NCBI GenBank assembly: GCA_963667715.1
Contig: OY763926.1
Location: 4,030,001 to 4,094,000 of the forward strand
Direction of reading: 5' to 3'
DNA from: JAFGDI01 sp963667715
GTDB taxonomy: Bacteria > Planctomycetota > Phycisphaerae > Sedimentisphaerales > SM23-30
DNA length: 64,000 nucleotides
How positions within the stretch are numbered: position 1 is the first letter of the stretch; every line of letters begins with the position of its first letter. This document shows, one piece after another, positions 34,047 through 42,191 of this stretch. Both the position numbers and the translations under genes were made by a program. Under the pieces are notes generated by a model that saw nothing but the letters and a program-made list of their open reading frames with translations, searched no databases and was not told where the DNA came from.

Positions 34047-35609
34047 TCACTCAAAACACATCGGATATACCCCACAGTCCAGCCAGCCGGCCGCTAATTC
34101 TGCCAGATCTTCCATATCTACCCGACAGTTGCCATCAAAATCAAGCTTCAACGACGGCCTCAACGCCTCAACACACACTTTCTCACCGCTTGCCCGCCAA
34201 TACATATCAGCTATCTCCAGCTCGCTCAAACCGCGATTATAGATATAAAAATCGTCTATCACACCATTAAACATCGGGTCAGCACTAAATTGACTATCAC
34301 CTATATAGTTCTTTGACGGCAAAAAGTCTATCGGATCGATCGTCACCCCATTATTATAAGCTGCCCGCTCGCCATTTACGAACATACTCGCCCTGTCACC
34401 ACTTAGCGTAACTGCCAGGTGTACCCACTGGTTTTCCGCCAGACTACCGGCATCAACTCGCTGCTCGCCGCCCCTGTTTTTCAATACAAAACGTAATGTA
34501 CCATCACCTGAGCCCGGCACCAGTGCAATAAACTCATCAGTATTATTACCAAAGTCAAATACTCGTTGCCATGCATCACCGCCACGCCAGTAGACCCAGC
34601 ACGCAACCGTAATATCTTCCGCATCGGCAATTCCATCTGGCAATATTACACGATCAGCACTTCCATCCAGGTCTATTCCCTGGCCAACCTTACCGCTTGT
34701 ATACTGACCTCTGCCATACGCAACTCCATCCTGATCGCCCAATACATCTTCACAATTGCCATCCAATGGCCAATATCCATCACCAGCCTCGGCAACTACA
34801 GCTAGCCCCGCCGGCCGCGAGCTCAGCCACTCGCCATTATTATAGGCTCGACAATAATAACTACCCACATCCGACGCCTCTAACCCGCTTATCCGCAACA
34901 CTTTGGTCTTCGCTCCCGACACTTTATCACTATCCGGGATAAAGCCTGTCGTACCAACCTTACACCAGCGATAATCACTTGCATACGATTCAACTCGAAA
35001 CTCTACTGCACCGCCAATAACCCCATTTTGAGACTCTGGCTCTTTTATATAGCCCAAAAAACCCATATCACATCGCATCGCCGCCACCATTTTAACCATC
35101 TTCTCACGTGCGACCGGGTTATCCTCATTATCATAGTTCAAACCATATGGCCAGAAATGCCACTTATCTCCCCATAAAACCGCTCCCGGCCCGTCCAGCT
35201 CCTGAATACGCGTCTCTGCCACCACGCCATGCCAGCGACCATCCCACATATGCTGACCCCACTCCCATGTAGTGCCGCAACCCAAAGTATGCGTCATCTC
35301 ATGCAGTGTTACACGGGTTCCCCACATAGTACCAAATGATATCGTACCATCGGAATTGGCCTCAGCAGTCGGCACCCACGGATTATAATTAATGTACAAA
35401 TGCTTATTAAATGAGCCAAACTGGTTGTAGATCGATACCGCCTCGGCAACTGATGTCTCGATCTGCCACCTTATATCAGAAGGCCAACTATCAGGATTAT
35501 TAAAACTGTACGTAATTTCCCCCCTCAAAACGCCTGAAGGAAATAACGCTGCCGACACCAAAAACATACTCAATAAACACCTTAGACTTAACCTATCAAT
35601 AGCACTCAT
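34047..35609 (-). CDS. Secreted HExxH/LamG protein with dockerin-like tail
   Basis: 520 residues. A signal peptide (to about residue 30) is followed by a possible zinc protease domain with HEMTH at 103-107 in LHEMTHTLGCGT; the metzincin third His is not at the expected place. An Ig-like domain (about 165-240, ending GSYYCRAYN) and a LamG-like domain (about 245-450: DGYWPLDGNCEDVLG; ITVACWVYWRGG; GVIDDFYIYNRGL) come next. The tail has LDFDGNCRVDMEDLAELAAG, a dockerin-like Asp-rich motif I associate with Phycisphaerae secreted proteins. A role in polymer or glycan binding outside the cell is likely (inference). Its own terminator follows; it is probably monocistronic. Confidence 0.75.
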   Translation of the reverse strand: MSAIDRLSLRCLLSMFLVSAALFPSGVLRGEITYSFNNPDSWPSDIRWQIETSVAEAVSIYNQFGSFNKHLYINYNPWVPTAEANSDGTISFGTMWGTRVTLHEMTHTLGCGTTWEWGQHMWDGRWHGVVAETRIQELDGPGAVLWGDKWHFWPYGLNYDNEDNPVAREKMVKMVAAMRCDMGFLGYIKEPESQNGVIGGAVEFRVESYASDYRWCKVGTTGFIPDSDKVSGAKTKVLRISGLEASDVGSYYCRAYNNGEWLSSRPAGLAVVAEAGDGYWPLDGNCEDVLGDQDGVAYGRGQYTSGKVGQGIDLDGSADRVILPDGIADAEDITVACWVYWRGGDAWQRVFDFGNNTDEFIALVPGSGDGTLRFVLKNRGGEQRVDAGSLAENQWVHLAVTLSGDRASMFVNGERAAYNNGVTIDPIDFLPSKNYIGDSQFSADPMFNGVIDDFYIYNRGLSELEIADMYWRASGEKVCVEALRPSLKLDFDGNCRVDMEDLAELAAGWLDCGVYPMCFE

Positions 35610-35955
35610 TACCTAACCTCCTACATAAATGACAGGATCAGTACTTTTCCGTACTGACCCCACCAACAATTCGAGAATACTTTTCAAATAGTTGAAAAAT
35701 AAAACAATACTTTTTATCAACTTATAACTATATGTCTACACACACCTTAATTTAGCTAATAAATCAATACTAATATATATCACCCCGCAAACAAATGGAT
35801 TTTCCAGCAAAACAACTAGACTTTATAACACTAGCAACGCACCCAACACCAGCACATACAAACGCTGCAAACCATACAAACATAACAAGTTTTACAACCG
35901 AACCTCCAAAACACTAACAATTGATAAAAAAATATCAAATTTTAACGCTCTTCAA
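35610..35955. other. Intergenic region between divergent LamG and DUF1015 genes
   Basis: About 345 AT-rich bases with CA-rich stretches. No gene, repeat or RNA recognised up to the promoter at 35956. Confidence 0.5.
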
Positions 35956-35984
35956 TTGACTATTAACCCCTATAGCGGTATAAT
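35956..35984 (+). promoter_or_regulatory. Strong sigma70-type promoter of the DUF1015 gene
   Basis: TTGACT (35956-35961) and a perfect TATAAT (35979-35984), 17 bases apart. The predicted leader of about 120 bases holds two hairpins: GCAGGT/ACCTGC (35998-36024) and TTTCCGG/CCGGAAA (36043-36069). Confidence 0.75.
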
Positions 35985-36111
35985 ACGGCCGTATTTCGCA
36001 GGTAAATGGATATGGGGCACCTGCCTAATATACCGCTTTTGTTTTCCGGGATTGACAAATCGCCGGAAATGTATAAATTTCAGGTACTTAGATTAACACA
36101 CAGGATATTAA

Positions 36112-37425
36112 ATGAAAGTTAAACCGTTTTGTGGATACCGCTTCAATAGCGATGTTACAGGTGATGCCGGTGCTTGTATCGCGCCTCCTTATGACGTAAT
36201 TGACCCTGATCAGCAGGAAAAACTTTACGCCCAGAACGATTACAATATCGCAAGGGTCATAAAAGGTAAAAAATTCGATACTGATACCGACACTGAAAAC
36301 GTATACTCTCGCGCTGCCGACTATATAAATGACTTCATCGCTAAAGGTGCCCTCACCCAGGATTCCGATGAAACTGTTTATGTCTATTCGCAGCTTTTCA
36401 CTGTTAATGGCCAAAGCTATCGCAGAACTGGCTTTATCGCACTCGGCGAACTGGAAGAATACGGCGGAGCTATCAAACCACACGAAAAAACGCTCGCTGG
36501 CCCAAAAGCTGACAGACTTAACCTCATGAGAGCTACTGGCTGCCAGATCGGTCAGATATTCATGATGTACTCTGACCCGGCCAAAACTATCGACTCTATC
36601 ATGGACGAATCCTGCAAAGGTAATCCCGCCATGACCAGTACCGACGAAGACGGCGTAGTTCACGAACTTTACACCATTACCGATCCTGCCAGCATCAAAA
36701 CTATTCAGGATACCATGGTAGAAAAGAACGTATTTATCGCTGACGGCCATCATCGCTACGAAACCTCGCTCAACTTCAAAAACGAATCTGGGCTAGAGTC
36801 TGCTAAGTACCGTATGATGACCTTCATCAATACCCATAACGAAGGACTTGTCGTTCTACCTACCCACCGTCTTATCAGAGACCTAAACGACTTTGATATC
36901 AGTAAGCTTCTGACTGCTATGAATGCTGATTTCGATATCGCTCGTATGGACTACACCGACGTTGTTGACAAAAAGGCCAAGCTCAAAGATGTTATTGACG
37001 CACTCGCCGTCGAACTAGAAGCTGGCAACAATGCTTTCGGCATGTATTTCAATGACGGTGCTTTCTATATCGCGACCCTGAAAGATATCGCTGTTATGGC
37101 AGAAGTTGCTCCTGAAAACAGTGACGCTTGGCGTAAGCTCGACGTTTCTGTCCTTCACAAAGCGATCCTCGAAAAGCACCTCGGTATCGACCAGGCCGCT
37201 CTCGAAGCTCAGAGCCACGTTGACTATATCAAGGATCTCGGCGATGCTGTCATGTACGCTATCGACCGCGTTGACAATGGTAGTGCTCAGGGACTGTTCC
37301 TTATGAACACCGTTCCACCGTCAAGCGTTGAAGATGTTGCTGCTACCGGCGAAAAAATGCCGCAGAAGTCAACCTTCTTCTATCCAAAAATATTCTCTGG
37401 CCTGACAATAAATAAGGTAAGATAA
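36112..37425 (+). CDS. DUF1015 family protein
   Basis: 437 residues, cytoplasmic. It matches DUF1015: MKVKPFCGYRF, CIAPPYDVIDPDQQEKLYAQ, HEKTLAGPKADRLNLMRATG, ADGHHRYETSLNF and FLMNTVPPSSVEDVAATGEK. The function of the family is unresolved; it is often found next to serA or serC, and here serC follows after 151 bases, so a link to serine metabolism is suggested (inference). AGGAT precedes the ATG, behind a long structured leader. An HH pair in the ADGHHR motif might bind metal. Confidence 0.92.
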   Translation: MKVKPFCGYRFNSDVTGDAGACIAPPYDVIDPDQQEKLYAQNDYNIARVIKGKKFDTDTDTENVYSRAADYINDFIAKGALTQDSDETVYVYSQLFTVNGQSYRRTGFIALGELEEYGGAIKPHEKTLAGPKADRLNLMRATGCQIGQIFMMYSDPAKTIDSIMDESCKGNPAMTSTDEDGVVHELYTITDPASIKTIQDTMVEKNVFIADGHHRYETSLNFKNESGLESAKYRMMTFINTHNEGLVVLPTHRLIRDLNDFDISKLLTAMNADFDIARMDYTDVVDKKAKLKDVIDALAVELEAGNNAFGMYFNDGAFYIATLKDIAVMAEVAPENSDAWRKLDVSVLHKAILEKHLGIDQAALEAQSHVDYIKDLGDAVMYAIDRVDNGSAQGLFLMNTVPPSSVEDVAATGEKMPQKSTFFYPKIFSGLTINKVR

Positions 37426-37518
37426 TAAATCAGAAGCTAGACGTGAGGATTATCAAATCTAACTCCTGATTTCTAATTCCTAAATACTATCAAAATACCC
37501 TTGGGCAATTTGATATAC

Positions 37519-37547
37519 TTGTTACTGTACTAGATACAGTTTAATAT
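37519..37547 (+). promoter_or_regulatory. serC promoter with palindromic operator candidate
   Basis: TTGTTA (37519-37524) and TAATAT (37542-37547) are 17 bases apart. The spacer holds the perfect inverted repeat ACTGTA-CTAGA-TACAGT (37524-37540). It resembles a LexA box but is one base shorter between half-sites than CTGT-N8-ACAG. Confidence 0.55.
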
Positions 37548-37576
37548 TTTATTCTTTTTATAAGGAGACATCAAAA

Positions 37577-38668
37577 ATGACTAGAGCGCATAACTTTTAT
37601 GCCGGACCATCTGCGATTCCTACTGAAGTTCTGCAGGAAGCCAGCCAGGAATTGCTGGACTATAAAGGAACTGGTACCAGTATCATGGAGACATCCCACC
37701 GCTCGTCGGAATTTGATGAAGTACATACCGAAACCATTTCACTGGTTAAGGAACTCATGAACCTCGGCGACGACTATGAAGTTCTACTCATTCAGGGTGG
37801 TGCCAGCTCGCAGTTCGCTCTTATCCCGATGAACTTCCTCACCAAGGACACCAGTGCCGACTATATCAATACCGGCACATGGTCAAAGAAGGCTATCAAA
37901 GAAGCTAAACTTTTCGGTAATGTTAACGTTGCTGCTAACGTTGAACTTGAAGGCGGAGTTTTCAAGTCTATACCTGCCGAAGCTGATATCAAGCTCGACC
38001 CAAACGCAGCTTACTGTCACATTACTTCAAACAATACCATCTACGGCACACAGTGGGCCAGCTTCCCAAATACTGGCAACGTTCCGCTTGTAGCTGACAT
38101 GTCTAGTGATATCATGTCACGCGTTTTCGATCCGAAACCGTTCGGGATCATTTACGCTGGTGCTCAGAAGAACCTCGGCCCTTCTGGTCTGGCTCTGGTT
38201 ATTATCCGCAAGGATATGATCGAAAAGATCAACCCTGGACTGCCAACCATGTTCAACTACAAAACTCACGCCGACAATAACTCACTGTTCAACACTCCAC
38301 CTAGCTTTGCTATCTACGTTATGGGCAAGGTACTCAAGTGGGTTAAAGGTAACGGCGGAGTAGCTGGTATGGAAAAGATCAATAACGAAAAAGCTGCTAT
38401 GCTTTACGATGCTATTGATAACTCTAACGGGTTCTATACCAATACTATCGCAGCTTCTGACCGTTCTAAGATGAACGTAGTCTTCAATCTCGGCACTCCT
38501 GAGCTCGAAGCGGAATTCATCAAGGCTGCTAAAGCCCAGAACATGCTCGGCCTCAAGGGCCACCGCAGCATCGGCGGCGTTCGCGCTTCTATCTACAATG
38601 CTGTTCCAAAGGCCAGCGTTGAAGCTCTTTGTGCTCTTATGAAAGACTTCGCCGCCAAGAAAGGCTAA
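37577..38668 (+). CDS. serC: Phosphoserine aminotransferase
   Basis: 363 residues, the usual SerC length. Markers: NFYAGPSAIPTEVLQEA, SHRSSEFDEVH, the QGGASSQFALIPMN cofactor loop, and the PLP lysine Lys198 in YAGAQKNLGPSGL. The C-terminus has GLKGHRSIGGVRASIYNA. It converts 3-phosphohydroxypyruvate and glutamate to phosphoserine in serine synthesis (known) and can act in the pyridoxal pathway. AAGGAG stands upstream of the ATG. A strong terminator follows. Confidence 0.97.
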   Translation: MTRAHNFYAGPSAIPTEVLQEASQELLDYKGTGTSIMETSHRSSEFDEVHTETISLVKELMNLGDDYEVLLIQGGASSQFALIPMNFLTKDTSADYINTGTWSKKAIKEAKLFGNVNVAANVELEGGVFKSIPAEADIKLDPNAAYCHITSNNTIYGTQWASFPNTGNVPLVADMSSDIMSRVFDPKPFGIIYAGAQKNLGPSGLALVIIRKDMIEKINPGLPTMFNYKTHADNNSLFNTPPSFAIYVMGKVLKWVKGNGGVAGMEKINNEKAAMLYDAIDNSNGFYTNTIAASDRSKMNVVFNLGTPELEAEFIKAAKAQNMLGLKGHRSIGGVRASIYNAVPKASVEALCALMKDFAAKKG

Positions 38669-38690
38669 TTCCCCTTTCAACCAAAAAACA

Positions 38691-38731
38691 AAAAGGCGTG
38701 ATACCACCCAGGTAACACGCCTTTTCTTTTA
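38691..38731 (+). terminator. Rho-independent terminator of serC
   Basis: AAAAGGCGTG pairs with CACGCCTTTT around an inner TACC/GGTA stem, then T-rich tail. Confidence 0.9.
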
Positions 38732-38803
38732 TCAAAACTCTTAATCCTCCCCCGCTATTGGAGAAGGAAAAATCTTCTCAACAGATAATATCTCAACCTC
38801 AAT

Positions 38804-38853
38804 CTGCCGTAAAGATCCAGACCGTACCCGGTCGGTAATCCTGTCAAAAAAAA
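38804..38853. repeat. Dispersed hairpin repeat C, copy 2
   Basis: Same flanks as 16273-16320 (CTGCCGTAAAGATCCAG..ATCCTGTC plus A-run) with a GACCG/CGGTC hairpin. It starts two bases beyond the gmhA stop. Confidence 0.8.
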
Positions 38854-38854
38854 A

Positions 38855-39415
38855 CTACTCCGCAAACTCCTGCTCCACCAGATCGCACACCATATGATAC
38901 ACCAGCTGATGCACTTCCTGAGTTATCGAGGTAACATCTACATGCGATGAAAAACATATATCTGACCGACACTCCAGCTGACTGCCCGGCATACCGGTCA
39001 TACCGATTACCTTCATATGCAGCTCCTTCGCCTTAGCCGCAGCCTTCACCACACTCGCCGAACTACCGCTCGTAGAGATAGCCAGCAAAATATCACCACT
39101 ATTACCCAACGCTTCAACCTGACGCTCGAAAACAACATCATAGCCAAAATCATTCGGTATCGCAGTCAATAGCGAAGTATCGCAAGTCAACGCTATCGCC
39201 GGCAACGCCATACGATTACGAGTGAATCGGCAAACCACCTCAGTTGCTATATGCTGGGCATCTGCCGCCGAACCGCCATTACCACAGATCAGCAGCTTAC
39301 CGCCAGACTGAAAACAATTAATGATCTCATCTGCGATCGCCTGAACTTCTTCACTGCAATTCTCCGCCAGATGATACACCGCTTCAATATGCTGACTTAT
39401 ATAATTCTTTATCAT
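38855..39415 (-). CDS. gmhA: Sedoheptulose 7-phosphate isomerase (phosphoheptose isomerase)
   Basis: 186 residues, one SIS domain of normal GmhA length. Motifs: LLICGNGGSAADAQHIATEV, then CRFTRNRMALPAIALTCDTS (the RMALPAIAL core), SGDILLAISTSGSSASV and a late HQLVYHMVCDLVE helix. GmhA isomerises sedoheptulose 7-phosphate to D-glycero-D-manno-heptose 7-phosphate for the LPS inner core (known), consistent with lpxK in this window. Repeat C directly follows the stop. No other heptose genes are adjacent. Confidence 0.93.
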   Translation of the reverse strand: MIKNYISQHIEAVYHLAENCSEEVQAIADEIINCFQSGGKLLICGNGGSAADAQHIATEVVCRFTRNRMALPAIALTCDTSLLTAIPNDFGYDVVFERQVEALGNSGDILLAISTSGSSASVVKAAAKAKELHMKVIGMTGMPGSQLECRSDICFSSHVDVTSITQEVHQLVYHMVCDLVEQEFAE

Positions 39416-39463
39416 AATTCCTATTTTCTATATTCTAAACAGGCCATCGGCCTACATAATTTT

Positions 39464-39530
39464 AAGCACCCGCCGCAGGCGGAAACCTAAACCTTTTACT
39501 TTTTACTGTAACCGTGACAACGGTTACCGG
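39464..39530. repeat. Dispersed intergenic repeat B, copy 2
   Basis: CCGCcgcaGGCGG hairpin, AAACCTAAACCTTTTACTTT, then the inverted repeat GTAACCG-tgacaa-CGGTTAC. The right arm runs into the last codons of the gene at 39524. Confidence 0.7.
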
Positions 39531-40456
39531 CACTGCTGACAAAAATCTGCCATTGCCATCATAGCCTTATCTGTATTCTCTGCCGATCCGTCCAGTGCTG
39601 CAAATACCTCAACCAGCTCGACCAGCTCTCCGGCCGCCGCCGCTCCATTTCCATAGTCATGGAATATATTCACGATCGCTCCGTCCAGACCGTACTTCTT
39701 CGCTACTTCCATATACGCCCGGCACACGCCCAGCTTCCTGCCCGGCAGATTCTGTACACAATTCGACAGACCTATTGATGTATGCACACCCTTCATCTTC
39801 TCATCTGTCATAATAGCCTTCAAGGCCTGCATTGTATTATATGTATATCCAGTATCACCAGGCATCATCGGCATATCGATCGCCAGCGGAAATACCATTG
39901 TATCATAATATATATCGTCAGCACTAAAGTCGTTTGCTATCGCCTTCTCATATATCTCCTGGGCCATAGCATATATATCCTGCCATAAGGTCACGCCCAT
40001 CGGCACCTCTGGAGACAACATACCGATCACCTTGAACGCATAATCCTTACGCCATGGTAATACCAGATCGGCCGTATGTACCTTCACAGAGTTCAGCATC
40101 GGCACCGGCATATCACTGCCCTGCTTATACCATTCTTCCAGACCTGCACGCAGAATATCGTCATTACTACTATCCACACATACCGGCACACCACCGCTAT
40201 GCTTGGCTACCAGCCCAACATATACCTTCATCAGCTCGATCGCTTCGCTAGCGTCCGCACCACAAAATTCATCTACATTAACCTCAATATATGAAGCTCC
40301 ACGCTCGGCCTGATCCTTGATCAGCGAGATTATATACGATAGCGATTCGCTTTCGTTCTCATATGCCCCTGCACCAGCCGCCGCTAGCTCACGCATCACC
40401 TTACCGGTCTTTGGTATACTCGCGTGAACACTCTCTCCAATATAAGTAAATGCCAT
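39524..40456 (-). CDS. Pterin-binding methyltransferase, AcsE/MetH methyltetrahydrofolate type
   Basis: 310 residues, a single TIM-barrel pterin-binding domain. Seen: YIGESVHASIPKTGKVM, then GASYIEVNVDEF (the GA..IDVN strand of this fold), VPVCVDSSNDDILRAGLE, PMLNSV, and the THF-site region GVHTSIGLSNCVQNLPGRK followed by AYMEVAKKYGLDGAIVN. This fits enzymes that pass a methyl group from methyltetrahydrofolate to a corrinoid protein, as in acetyl-CoA or methionine pathways (known). The corrinoid partner is not in the window. Its C-terminus overlaps repeat B. Confidence 0.85.
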   Translation of the reverse strand: MAFTYIGESVHASIPKTGKVMRELAAAGAGAYENESESLSYIISLIKDQAERGASYIEVNVDEFCGADASEAIELMKVYVGLVAKHSGGVPVCVDSSNDDILRAGLEEWYKQGSDMPVPMLNSVKVHTADLVLPWRKDYAFKVIGMLSPEVPMGVTLWQDIYAMAQEIYEKAIANDFSADDIYYDTMVFPLAIDMPMMPGDTGYTYNTMQALKAIMTDEKMKGVHTSIGLSNCVQNLPGRKLGVCRAYMEVAKKYGLDGAIVNIFHDYGNGAAAAGELVELVEVFAALDGSAENTDKAMMAMADFCQQCR

Positions 40457-41104
40457 CTTTCCTCACTAACTTATTATTACTAATCTCTAAAATCTATCCC
40501 AATGCACATCAGGACAAAATACTGTTTGCTAACTTCTAATTGTTAAATTCTAGTTTTATAACCTTATAATTTCAATCAAATATCAGGATATTATCTCATT
40601 ATCACTACCAGATATAAATTCAAATATATTAAACACTTACTATTAAACAGCTTGCATTTTTATCTTATATTTACACTTTTACTACCAATGGGCCTACCTA
40701 CTTCACCCTTTTTCAAAAAAATCCTTGTCTTTTTCATAAAAGAGCTCATAATAAAAGAAATTGTAACCGTTCACGCAATTGCATAATATGTGACATGTTA
40801 CACTTAGACTAAAGTGCCATAAATAAGTACTACCGCTCAATTTACGAACTATTGATATACAGGCGTAGCCTGTAATATAAAATCAAACAGTTTCGAGCGG
40901 CAGCGAGAATCCTGAGCTTGTTTCTTGTTACTTATTACTTGTTAATAAACAATTTAAGTTGCTATTGACTTTGACGCCAGTGCATACACTTTGAACGGTT
41001 ACAAAAAATTATTTAGATTTCTCTTGTAATATTCTCATGCTTTTATAACAATAATCATTGATACGTTTTGTGGTATAAGTTACTGGATTTAACGGATTTG
41101 TGAA
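40457..41104. other. Intergenic region with repeats, no gene seen
   Basis: 648 bases. Contents: a telomere-like tract (40471-40556), a near-palindrome TGTGACATGTTACA at about 40790-40803, repeat A copy 2 (40880-40944), and TGGTATAAG near 41070 that could be an extended -10 box for gpsA. Confidence 0.5.
40880..40944. repeat. Dispersed intergenic repeat A, copy 2
   Basis: AAATCAAACAGTTTCGAGCG..GAGCTTGTTTCTTGTTACTT; near match to 11129-11194. Confidence 0.75.
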
Positions 41105-42103
41105 ATGTCAGAAAGAATAACGGTAATTGGCGATGGAGCTATGGGAACTGTTTGTGCCCTTATGCTCGCTCATAAAGGTTATAGCGTAACCTTATGGGGC
41201 TATAATGACGAGCAGATCAGAGTCATTAGAGAAAACAGGGAAAACACCAGATTCCTACCCGGGATCTCGCTGCCTATCTCTATTGATCTCAGCTCAGACG
41301 ACACCACCGCTTTTGAAAATGCCGGGCTTGTCGTATCCGCTGTGCCTTGTCTGTTCTTAAAAGATGTTTGGAAAAGGCTCGTTAGATTCCTGCCAACTCA
41401 TACACCTATCGTTTCGATCACTAAAGGCATTGACTACGAATCGCTCAAGTGCCCGACCGGCATTATTGGCGATATCGTCGAAACCAGACAGCTCGCTGTC
41501 CTATCCGGGCCAAATATCGCCGGTGAACTCGCTATGTCACTGCCTGCTACCGCTACCGCAGCTAGTCACGACCCGACCCTCGCCCAGCATGTGCAAAGAC
41601 TTTTCACTACCAGCTGGTTCAGAGTTTATACCAACGATGATGTTGCCGGTGTTGAAATCGCTGGTGCTGCCAAAAACGTTATCGCGATCGCTGCTGGTAT
41701 CATCGACGGCATGAAAGCCGGGGACAACGCAAAAGCGGCTCTTCTTACCCGTGGTCTAGTAGAAATAAAAAGGCTCGGTGAAATGGTCGGTGCTAAATCC
41801 TCTACCTTTAACGGACTCAGCGGACTTGGCGACCTCGTCACAACCTGTATCAGCCCACAAGGCAGAAACAGAACCTTTGGACAGGCCATTGGTGCTGGCA
41901 AGTCGGTCGATGAAGCTCTAGACAATATACCAGGACAGGTCGAAGGTGTTAATACCTGCCGCGCTCTTATGAGACTCGCAGATAAACATCAGGTTGATAT
42001 GCCCATCACCAAAGCGGTATATCAGATTGTCGCAGAAAACAAACCGGTCGCACAGGCTATGACAGAGCTCATGAGCCGGGACCTCAAATCAGAACTGGGG
42101 TAA
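41105..42103 (+). CDS. gpsA: Glycerol-3-phosphate dehydrogenase [NAD(P)+]
   Basis: 332 residues. The N-terminal Rossmann fold has GDGAMGTVCALMLAHKGY; the family pattern G-x-G-x-x-G/A is kept, with Asp in the second position. The catalytic Lys190 is in GAAKNVIAIAAG, and SGLGDLVTTCISPQGRNRTF is the substrate-side signature. It reduces dihydroxyacetone phosphate to sn-glycerol 3-phosphate for phospholipid synthesis (known). It is 88 bases upstream of the OppA-like gene on the same strand. Confidence 0.96.
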   Translation: MSERITVIGDGAMGTVCALMLAHKGYSVTLWGYNDEQIRVIRENRENTRFLPGISLPISIDLSSDDTTAFENAGLVVSAVPCLFLKDVWKRLVRFLPTHTPIVSITKGIDYESLKCPTGIIGDIVETRQLAVLSGPNIAGELAMSLPATATAASHDPTLAQHVQRLFTTSWFRVYTNDDVAGVEIAGAAKNVIAIAAGIIDGMKAGDNAKAALLTRGLVEIKRLGEMVGAKSSTFNGLSGLGDLVTTCISPQGRNRTFGQAIGAGKSVDEALDNIPGQVEGVNTCRALMRLADKHQVDMPITKAVYQIVAENKPVAQAMTELMSRDLKSELG

Positions 42104-42191
42104 ATATGCAATATCTATACAACCTTAACATTAAAGGCTGTTAATGACCCTGCCCCAAAAACTTCAGAGATAATAAGCGAACACTCATAAC

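Noticed and set aside
40790..40803. TGTGACATGTTACA as a CRP/FNR site
   Set aside because: Half-site spacing does not fit CRP (N6) and the site is about 300 bases from any start codon.
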